Position numbers and translations under genes: made by a program | Shown: positions 58,280 through 64,000 of the stretch, piece by piece | How the letters are laid out: each line of letters starts with the position of its first letter | How positions within the stretch are numbered: position 1 is the stretch's first letter | NCBI GenBank assembly: GCA_963702705.1 | Contig: CAVPDR010000002.1 | Location: 186,001 to 250,000, forward strand | Length of the DNA stretch: 64,000 nt | Source: VRUE01 sp963702705 | GTDB lineage: Bacteria; Actinomycetota; Thermoleophilia; Solirubrobacterales; 70-9 | Direction of reading: 5' to 3' | The notes under the pieces: generated by a model | Databases searched by the model: none | What the model was told of the DNA's origin: nothing | Seen by the model: the letters and a program-made list of their open reading frames with translations, nothing else

Positions 58280-59800
58280 CTATGCAGGTACAGCCTCCGG
58301 CTCCTCGGTCGGCTGGGCTTGGACGAAGTCGCGAGAGCGAACGAGCACAAACCCCAGCGCTGCCCCTACAAAGGAGAGAACTGCGGCGATCAGGATGATC
58401 TCGTTAAAGCCGCTGATGAACGCCACCTTCGAGGCATGGACCACCTCGGGGCGGATCGCTGGTGGAGAGACCGCAGCCGCGGCTTTCGAACCGCCCGAGG
58501 CGACGACTTCGCCGAGCCCGGCAGGCGCGTGCGGCAGTAGTTCGGAGATCTTCGAGTTGACGCTCGACTGGAAGACCGCACCGAGGCCGGCGACGCCGGT
58601 GGCGATCCCGACCTGGCGGAAGGTGGTGTTGATGCCCGAGCCCATGCCGGACTTCTCGACCGGGACGACCGCGATCGCCGCCTGTCCGATCCCGGGATTG
58701 GTGAGCCCGATGCCGATGCCGGCGACGAGGAAACCAGCGAGCAGAGTCGTCCAGGCCGACGTCGGGGAGACGCCGTGCATGAGCAGCAGGCCGAACCCGA
58801 CCGTGGCGAGACCGGCACCGAGCAGTACGCGAATCGGGATCCTGTTCGAGAGCGCGCCGGAGATCGGCGCCACGATGAAGCCGAGCACGGTCAGCGGCAG
58901 GAAGCGCAGGCCGGCTTCAAGCGGCGAGAAGTCGAGTACCCCCTGCATGTAGATCGTCAGGTAGAGGAACATCGCGAACATCCCCGCCGAGAGTCCGAAG
59001 GCCACGATTGAGACGCCGTTGAAGGCGCCCTTGCGAAACAGCGAGAGGTCGAGCATCGGGTACTTGGTCCGCAGCTCGATCGCGACGAAGGACGCGAGCA
59101 GCGCGGCGGCACCAGCCAGGCAGCTGACGATCAGGGGACTGCCCCAGCCCTCGGGATTGCCGCGGATCAACCCGAAGATCAAGAGGAAGAGGGCCAGCGA
59201 GAATGTGACGAGCCCGGGCACGTCGACCGGTTCGGGGTCCTTGGCGAAGACGTTGACGATCCGCCGCTCGGTCAGGACCATCGCGGTGATCCCGATCGGC
59301 ACGTTGAGGAAGAAGATCCACTCCCAGCCGAAGCTTTCGGTGATCAGCCCGCCGATCAGCGGGCCAACCGCGACCGCACCGCCGACCGTCGCCCCCCAGA
59401 CGCCAAACGCCATCGCCCGATCTTTGCCGTGGAACTCCTGGCCGATCAGCGCCAGCGAGGTGGCAAACATCCCCGCCCCGCCGACGCCCTGCAGACCGCG
59501 GGCCAGGTTGAGCAGGGTCGGGTCGTTGGAGATGCCGCAGAGGAACGAGGCGAAGGTGAAGATCCCAAAGCCGATCGTGAAGACCCGCCGCCGCCCCAAT
59601 CGGTCACCCAGCGAGCCGGCCGTGAGCAGGAAGGCGGCCAACGTCAGCGAGTAGGCATCGACCACCCACTGCAGGCTGGAGAGGCTGGCGTGGAGTTCAC
59701 GCTGGATGTCGGGCAGGGCGACGTTGACGATCGTCACGTCCAGCAGCAGCATGAAGGTCGCGATCGAGACGAGGAGGAGGGTCCACCACTTGCGCTCCAT
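58280..59800 (-). CDS. MFS transporter, DHA2 (14-span) family
   Basis: A 506-aa drug:proton antiporter-like protein. The start WWTLLLVSIATFMLLLDVTI, then VNVALPDIQRELHASLSSLQ, is the DHA2 signature (LDxTIVNVALP). About 14 spans follow, with the motif GDRLGRRRVFTIGFGIFTFA (motif A) near 64-83 and EWIFFLNVPIGITAMVLTER (motif C-like). Substrate not known; EmrB-type drug export is typical. It sits between nadK and recN, where an exporter is not expected, so it may have been inserted into a conserved repair block. Confidence 0.9.
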   Translation of the reverse strand: MERKWWTLLLVSIATFMLLLDVTIVNVALPDIQRELHASLSSLQWVVDAYSLTLAAFLLTAGSLGDRLGRRRVFTIGFGIFTFASFLCGISNDPTLLNLARGLQGVGGAGMFATSLALIGQEFHGKDRAMAFGVWGATVGGAVAVGPLIGGLITESFGWEWIFFLNVPIGITAMVLTERRIVNVFAKDPEPVDVPGLVTFSLALFLLIFGLIRGNPEGWGSPLIVSCLAGAAALLASFVAIELRTKYPMLDLSLFRKGAFNGVSIVAFGLSAGMFAMFLYLTIYMQGVLDFSPLEAGLRFLPLTVLGFIVAPISGALSNRIPIRVLLGAGLATVGFGLLLMHGVSPTSAWTTLLAGFLVAGIGIGLTNPGIGQAAIAVVPVEKSGMGSGINTTFRQVGIATGVAGLGAVFQSSVNSKISELLPHAPAGLGEVVASGGSKAAAAVSPPAIRPEVVHASKVAFISGFNEIILIAAVLSFVGAALGFVLVRSRDFVQAQPTEEPEAVPA

Positions 59801-59845
59801 GCGGCGAACCCTAGAGAACCGACTACCTCGGCTTCCGGATCGGCC

Positions 59846-60691
59846 TCAGACGGCCAGGTGGCCGAACTTCTCTCTGATTCGGTGGTAGAAGCTCGTGCCT
59901 GGGAGCTGGGCTAGCTTGCCGACTGCGTCGACGAAGCGGACGTCGAGGGCCGAGCCCGGCGTGAGGGTGCCTGCTTGGGCGCCGTCGATTGCTACGTCTA
60001 CCGGCTCCCTTCCTGCCGCGTTGCCGACGGTGAGGACGTCGCCGGGAGCGACCACCAGGGCGCGGGCGGTTAGCGAGTGTGGGGCGATGTAGCTGACCAC
60101 GTAGCCCTTGACGCCCCATGCCAGGATCGGGCCCTGGTTGGCGAGGTTGTAGCCGGTCGACCCGGCCGGAGTGGCAGCGACGAGGCCGTCGCAGCGCACG
60201 TTGCCGACCTCCTCGCCAGCGATCCGGTAGCTGAGCTCGGCGACGCGGTCCTGGGGGCGGCGGCTGAAGCTGACGTCGTTGAAGGCGAAGTGGCTCTCGC
60301 CGCCGGCCTCGATGGAGAGCGCCGGCAGGTCGATCGTCTCGGTCTCACCGGCGAGAGCACGGCCGATCCCGGCCTCGGCCTCGTCGCGCTCGACCGCTGC
60401 GAGAAAGCCGACGGTGCCGAAGTTGACGCCGAAGACCGGCACGCCGGTGCGGGCGAACCTGCGCAGCGCGTAGAGGATCGAGCCGTCGCCGCCGAGCACC
60501 AGGCAGAGATCCGGATCGGCCGGGAGCCGCTCGACCGCCTCGACTCCAGCGCCCGCGTCACCGTGCTTGGCCAGCTCTTTGGCAGTCGCGACCAGGCGCC
60601 AACCGGCATCGCCTGCAACGGAAGCGGCCAGTGCGACGGCCTCGGTCGCGGTCGGCGGATGTGAGTGGGTGATCAGAGCTGCGGTCTTCAT
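59846..60691 (-). CDS. nadK: NAD kinase
   Basis: A 281-aa enzyme that phosphorylates NAD to NADP. It has VLGGDGSILYALRRFARTG (GGDG at about 68-71), NFGTVGFLAAVERDEAEAGI, FNDVSFSRRP and ATPAGSTGYNLANQGPILAW, followed by SYIAPHSLTARALVV. All family motifs complete. It overlaps tlyA by ATGA (60688-60691), the classic tlyA-nadK-recN order, interrupted here by the MFS gene. Confidence 0.95.
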   Translation of the reverse strand: MKTAALITHSHPPTATEAVALAASVAGDAGWRLVATAKELAKHGDAGAGVEAVERLPADPDLCLVLGGDGSILYALRRFARTGVPVFGVNFGTVGFLAAVERDEAEAGIGRALAGETETIDLPALSIEAGGESHFAFNDVSFSRRPQDRVAELSYRIAGEEVGNVRCDGLVAATPAGSTGYNLANQGPILAWGVKGYVVSYIAPHSLTARALVVAPGDVLTVGNAAGREPVDVAIDGAQAGTLTPGSALDVRFVDAVGKLAQLPGTSFYHRIREKFGHLAV

Positions 60692-61506
60692 CGCCGCCGA
60701 CCCCGCCCTTTCGCCTTGGGCTCATCGGGCTCCGCCTCGGCGATCGCGCCCTCGAGGTCAGCGACTTCCGGCCCGCCGCCCCCGCACCAGACGAATGTCT
60801 CGCGGTTGCCCTTGGGGCCAGGCAGTCCAGAGGAGGCGAAGCCACGGACCGGAAGTCCGAGGTCGCGCGCCGCGTGCGCCACGCCGAGGATCGCCTCGCG
60901 CCGGTCGGAGAGATCGTGGACGACGCCCCTGCCGACCCGCGCGCGGCCGAGCTCGAACTGGGGCTTGACCATCGCCAGCACCACGCCATCCGACTCGAGG
61001 CACGCAACCACCGCGGGCAGGACCTTGACCAAGGAGATAAACGAGACGTCGACAGTCGCCAGGCTGGGGACGAAGGGTAGGTCGGCGGGCTGCATCTCGC
61101 GCGCGTTGAGGCGCTCGATCACGGTGACCCGCGGGTCGTTGCGCAAGCCGACGTCAATCTGCCCGTAGGCAACGTCGGCCGCGATCACCCGCGCGGCGCC
61201 GCGCTGCAGCATGCAGTCGCTGAAGCCGCCGGTCGAGGCGCCGACGTCGAGGCAATCCCGCCCGGCGACCTCGATGCCAAGCGCCTCGAGCGCGTTTTCG
61301 AGCTTGATCCCGCCGCGCGAGACGAAGCGCGGCCCCTCGGCGACGATCAGCGCCGCCGCGGGCTCGACCAGCTGACTTGGGCGCAGGGCGATCGGGCCAT
61401 CGCGGCCGACCCGCACGGCGCCGGCCCGCACCGCGCCGGCGGCGGCGGTGCGCGAGGGAAAGAGCCCTCGCTCGGCCAAAACCGCGTCTATTCGCGCCTT
61501 CTTCAT
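60688..61506 (-). CDS. tlyA: TlyA family rRNA (cytidine-2'-O)-methyltransferase
   Basis: A 272-aa protein. N-terminal S4 RNA-binding domain (ARIDAVLAERGLFPSRTAAA, then GAVRAGAVRVGRDGPI), C-terminal FtsJ/RrmJ-type methyltransferase: RFVSRGGIKLENALEALGIE, DVGASTGGFSDCMLQRGAAR, AADVAYGQIDVGLRNDPRVT and VKPQFELGRARVGRGVVHDL. In mycobacteria TlyA methylates 16S and 23S rRNA and its loss gives capreomycin resistance. The last 20 residues are basic and acidic repeats of low complexity. It is the first gene of its operon; the 640-bp stretch upstream has no convincing gene. Confidence 0.93.
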   Translation of the reverse strand: MKKARIDAVLAERGLFPSRTAAAGAVRAGAVRVGRDGPIALRPSQLVEPAAALIVAEGPRFVSRGGIKLENALEALGIEVAGRDCLDVGASTGGFSDCMLQRGAARVIAADVAYGQIDVGLRNDPRVTVIERLNAREMQPADLPFVPSLATVDVSFISLVKVLPAVVACLESDGVVLAMVKPQFELGRARVGRGVVHDLSDRREAILGVAHAARDLGLPVRGFASSGLPGPKGNRETFVWCGGGGPEVADLEGAIAEAEPDEPKAKGRGRRR

Positions 61507-61813
61507 CGCCGCAACCGTAGCGCCGCTCCGGCCGGCCGGCCGCCGCCAGGCCGCCGATACAGGTTTTTAACCACGCTTTGGTTTCGCCTGATTCGATGGC
61601 TCCCGTCCGGGTAGCCGACCGCCGAGAGAGCTCCCGGAAATACAAAGCAGTCTGTGATCCCACTCACACACAAACCGCACATACGTTCGTACGCTGTTCA
61701 AGGATTCGCCGAGGACAACCGATAGAAGGGGCAGATCGAAAAGACTTTTTGGCTGGGTTCGGAGTCGCCCATATGGCTCTTGTCGCTTCCCACGACGAGC
61801 AGTCCGCGACTCA

Positions 61814-61861
61814 TCAAAGGGCCCACCTACCTCCCACGGATCCACATATATAGAGATACAT
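61814..61861 (-). CDS. Possible 15-residue leader peptide
   Basis: On the minus strand, ATG at 61861 is preceded by GGGAGGAG with 4 bases between. It reads MYLYICGSVGGRWAL and then TGA. The ribosome site is better than for most real genes in the window, but so short a frame can arise by chance and the region is also promoter-like. It lies 307 bp before tlyA. Confidence 0.2.
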   Translation of the reverse strand: MYLYICGSVGGRWAL

Positions 61862-61892
61862 ATCTCTCCTCCCTGTAGTAACCCCAGAACTC

Positions 61893-61919
61893 GCCTCGGC
61901 TCCCCGCCGGGGCGTTTTC
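61893..61919 (+). terminator. Intrinsic terminator-like hairpin, plus strand
   Basis: GCCTCGG (61893-61899) pairs with CCGGGGC (61907-61913) with one G-U pair and a 7-base loop, followed by GTTTTCTGTT. This is the best intrinsic terminator shape of the window. No plus-strand gene precedes it, so it may end an unannotated RNA. Confidence 0.5.
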
Positions 61920-62146
61920 TGTTGTGGGGCTGCTGGAGCCGTTTTCGAGCAATGCGATCGTTGGCACGAGGGCAAGCTGTGACGCTGCAAGCGTCGCCGC
62001 CGAAGAACGAAGAAAGCCTGCGGATACGGCGCTCCTTAATCAAACGGCAGCGCAGCAATGAAGGCACTCGGCGCCGGGGATAGACTCCTGCGCCTCCCGC
62101 TAGCCTGCTCGCTTGGCACAAAAAAGCTCATTTGGTGCCCGGAATG

Positions 62147-63265
62147 TCATCGACCGCTGCGATGAGATCGGCGCTTGTGGCGCAGTTTGTGATGTCGGCG
62201 GTGCAAGTGGCGCGAGAGGGAAACCGCGGTGGGCTCCGGCAGGGGCTGCGTGACGCTATCGCCGCTCGCACGGTCGAACGGGGACAGCGGTCCGCCGTCG
62301 CTCTGAGGAGGTTCTGGGTCGGCTGGCGGGGCGGGAGGTAGTGGGGTGAGGCCTGGCGTGAAGTACTGGGCGGCACCTTCGGCCGTTCCCTCCCTGTTTG
62401 TCGCTTCAATGCTGTAGCGATACTTATAGGGTTCGAGCGTCACGCCGACCGAGTTCAGGTCGAGGCTGACATGCTGGACTCCACTTGGGCCGGAAATGTC
62501 GCCGCTCGGTAGCGGGACATTATTTATCGAGCTCCACGGTCCCGGGCATGGCTGTTCGTAGATGCAGAACTGCGGGCAAGCTTCGCCCAGAAATCCGCAA
62601 CCGTATGCGAGAAGGAATCGGTATTCGGTTGCCAGCCCGCCGGTGTCGATGTCAGCTTCGAGCGTCGCGTCGGTGGACGTAACGTTGGACACCGACTCGC
62701 TTTCGATCATGGGCGGCCCTTCAAAGACCGCCGTTGCCAGCGGCGCTTTATCAAGGACGACTGGGTTCTGGACGTCAATAATGAACATCGGACATGCGAC
62801 TCCCGGTTCGGGGTGCAACTGACAATAGGGTCGTGCTTCGTAGGTTTCGATGAGTGTCAGGCATGCCAACTGCCCCGGTTCGCCGGAGAGCGGCACTTCC
62901 GAGACACTGAAAGACTGGGAACCTCCACTGGAATATTCAGCGCCTGACCATGCAAGGGCGAGTTTTTCGGTTGAGTGAGGCCACTGCCGTTGGCTGGCCG
63001 AGCATTCCGAGGTGCCAACCGTGACGTAGGGCTGCAGGGTACATCCGCTGGGGGCCACCAAACTTGGAGGGCTTCCTCCCCCGTATTCGCAGCCGCCCCA
63101 CGTGGCCGAGCCCGTGATGCTCGCCAGGGTCCAGCTCGAATTTGCTTCGCCGCGGATGATTTTGCCGCTCGAAGCTGACGCGATGGTCATAGGCGCAACC
63201 AACGGCACTACGAGCAAAAATGTAGCCGCCGCTGTCAGGCGTAGGAGTCGAAGACTCCCGCTCAT
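62147..63265 (-). CDS. Secreted protein with fibronectin-III-like region and basic tail
   Basis: A 372-aa protein. Signal sequence RLLRLTAAATFLLVVPLVAP with cleavage near ASA at 30. Middle part has Cys residues in pairs (GGCEYGGGSPPSLVAPSGCT, ECSAS, ACLTL, PYCQLHPEPGVACP). Residues about 190-300 (SESVSNVTSTDATLEADIDT, ATEYRFLLAYGCG and YKYRYSIEATNREGTAEGAA) resemble a fibronectin type III fold common in Solirubrobacterales surface proteins. The end is Pro-rich and then His/Arg-rich (SRHLHRRHHKLRHKRRSHRS). ATG 63265 has AGGAAAAGG upstream; the frame continues to 63973 but is a shadow. Function unknown. Confidence 0.7.
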   Translation of the reverse strand: MSGSLRLLRLTAAATFLLVVPLVAPMTIASASSGKIIRGEANSSWTLASITGSATWGGCEYGGGSPPSLVAPSGCTLQPYVTVGTSECSASQRQWPHSTEKLALAWSGAEYSSGGSQSFSVSEVPLSGEPGQLACLTLIETYEARPYCQLHPEPGVACPMFIIDVQNPVVLDKAPLATAVFEGPPMIESESVSNVTSTDATLEADIDTGGLATEYRFLLAYGCGFLGEACPQFCIYEQPCPGPWSSINNVPLPSGDISGPSGVQHVSLDLNSVGVTLEPYKYRYSIEATNREGTAEGAAQYFTPGLTPLPPAPPADPEPPQSDGGPLSPFDRASGDSVTQPLPEPTAVSLSRHLHRRHHKLRHKRRSHRSGR

Positions 63266-63408
63266 GGCGCACCTTTTCCTGATTGATGGCGATGGTTCAG
63301 ATCGATCAGTCGAGCCTAATGCCTCGGACACCCTGCAACAAGGCGTATCGGGAATGCAGGCCCATCTGGAGAGTCGCGCAGAAGTAGGAGCCCGAAGACC
63401 GTGAATTC

Positions 63409-63777
63409 CTAGTGGCCCCCGCTTCCACCTGCAAAGTACTCGGCCATCTCCGATATCCGGCAGGCGGAGTTGAGGGTCAGAAACAGGGCCCCCCTGAGCT
63501 CGACCCCCGTGCCTCGCTCGATGTTCTCGGCCGCCACGGCCTGGGACTCCACGTCGACGAACAACCGCACGCATTCCATCCTCAAGTCCGGGTAGTCGCG
63601 CAACTCGGCTTCGTAGCGGTCGCGGAGCGCATCGACTCCATGCAAAATGACGGAGCCGTCGCGGAAGACCAGGTCTGCGGCATAGAGTGAGTAGTAGCCC
63701 TCCAGATCCCGCCTGTTCCAGCGATTGACGTAGTCGGCGTAAAAGGTGGTCAACTCGGCGGCATTGAGCCTTGCCAT
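63409..63777 (-). CDS. SnoaL-like / NTF2-fold protein
   Basis: A 122-aa protein. ELTTFYADYVNRWNRRDLEG, YYSLYAADLVFRDGSVILHG, DALRDRYEAELRDYPDLRME and ISEMAEYFAGG match the SnoaL-like cone fold, which serves as ketosteroid-isomerase-type enzyme or ligand pocket in many unrelated roles. No clear catalytic pair, so its chemistry is open. Start ATG at 63777 is chosen over a longer reading to 63834. It is followed by the secreted-protein gene on the same strand, 143 bp away. Confidence 0.78.
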   Translation of the reverse strand: MARLNAAELTTFYADYVNRWNRRDLEGYYSLYAADLVFRDGSVILHGVDALRDRYEAELRDYPDLRMECVRLFVDVESQAVAAENIERGTGVELRGALFLTLNSACRISEMAEYFAGGSGGH

Positions 63778-63841
63778 TGGCCGCGAGCCTAGTGGACGAG
63801 GACAGCCCAGGCACGGGGCCGGGTTCCCTACCATCGGGCAG

Positions 63842-64000
63842 ATGACGATCCAGCGGATGGAGCACGTCGGCGTCGTGGTTGACGACCTTGCGGCGGCAAT
63901 CGAGTTCTTCGTCGAGCTCGGACTTCGAGCTCCAGGGCGAGACGCCGGTGAAGGGCCGTTGGGTGGACCGCATCGTGGGACTCGACGGCGTGCGGGCGGA
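63842..64000 (+). pseudogene. VOC family protein, frameshifted and cut by the window edge
   Basis: ATG 63842 begins MTIQRMEHVGVVVDDLAAAI, a clear VOC start, and goes on to EFFVELGL. From about 63924 the original frame turns into Arg/Gly-rich noise, whereas the next frame reads ELQGETPVKGRWVDRIVGLD, the normal continuation. One extra T at 63924-63925 explains it. Either the gene is broken or the assembly has one extra base. The 3' part lies outside the window. Confidence 0.65.

Larger units (their letters stand above)
61507..62146. other. 640-bp stretch with no convincing protein gene
   Basis: The open frames here look like chance (low-complexity, unconserved-looking, no ribosome sites). The stretch is AT-richer in its middle. 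It contains an intrinsic-terminator-like hairpin for plus-strand transcripts (61893-61919), an AT-rich TATATA box read on the minus strand near 61845-61860, a small 15-codon open frame with a good ribosome site, and a perfect AGAGATA/TATCTCT inverted repeat (61852-61867). It probably holds the tlyA promoter with a long leader and perhaps a small RNA. Confidence 0.4.

Noticed and set aside
61674..61692. LexA-box-like sequence CGCACATACGTTCG ahead of tlyA-nadK-recN
   Set aside because: One mismatch from CGAAC-N4-GTTCG, about 170 bp from the tlyA start; matches of this quality occur by chance, and I see no such box ahead of ruvC, recJ or recO here.
61567..62121. 184-codon minus-strand frame ahead of tlyA
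   Set aside because: No ribosome site, low-complexity basic composition, no recognisable motif, and it runs over the promoter-like AT-rich part.

Overview
This is chromosomal DNA from a very GC-rich bacterium. Gene content and order (ruvC-ruvA-ruvB, a fused secDF, pdxS-pdxT, pyrG, then a MraY-like enzyme, a MctB-like protein, SteA, RecN, NAD kinase and TlyA in one run) indicate an actinomycete. I infer Thermoleophilia/Solirubrobacterales from overall resemblance, not from a marker gene. GTG and TTG starts are common, and genes often overlap by 4 bases (ATGA).

Layout. 1-6.2 kb: two divergent blocks of surface-polysaccharide genes. 6.2-7.8 kb: a sigma factor between two related small proteins. 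8-20 kb: housekeeping genes on the minus strand (relA, recJ, secDF, ruvBAC, yebC). 20-23.6 kb: aminopeptidase, PLP synthase (pdxS/pdxT) and an RpiR-type regulator. 23.7-37.4 kb: accessory genes, including small membrane proteins, an ArsR/SRPBCC/VOC operon, an ion channel, a Ser/Thr kinase, a repeat-rich lipoprotein, an intact IS481-type element, a cytochrome P450, a TetR gene with paired operators, and a DUF2339/DUF3999 pair. 37.5-39.7 kb: a 2.2 kb island bounded by a 47-bp perfect direct repeat of a tRNA(CAU) 3' half, with three genes (unknown 108-aa protein, DUF6036-like nucleotidyltransferase, SIR2-like protein) and no integrase. 39.8-43.8 kb: an Hpt/thioredoxin-like pair, an SDR, a glycosyltransferase, tRNA-Asn and a decayed HNH gene. 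43.8-61.5 kb: a long minus-strand run of DNA replication, repair and cell-envelope genes (dnaG, dgt, recO, fpg, xerD, pyrG, steA, recN, nadK, tlyA). 61.5-64 kb: a 640-bp stretch with no convincing gene, a secreted protein, a SnoaL-like protein and a frameshifted VOC gene at the edge.

Two things stand out. First, the tRNA-bounded mini-island has the composition of a small defence cassette. Second, the window carries a set of long palindromic elements, mostly between co-directional genes. Three share the same asymmetric internal loop (CCTGT or CCCGT opposite GG) but have unrelated inner stems. One forms the end of a DUF3866 coding sequence. Another palindrome, with 29-bp perfect arms, lies inside recJ without breaking the frame and adds about 28 residues next to a conserved motif.

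Other oddities: ruvB has no ordinary start codon after the ruvA stop, the IS transposase takes its stop codon from the duplicated target, and tRNA-Asn has an extra base in the D-stem.
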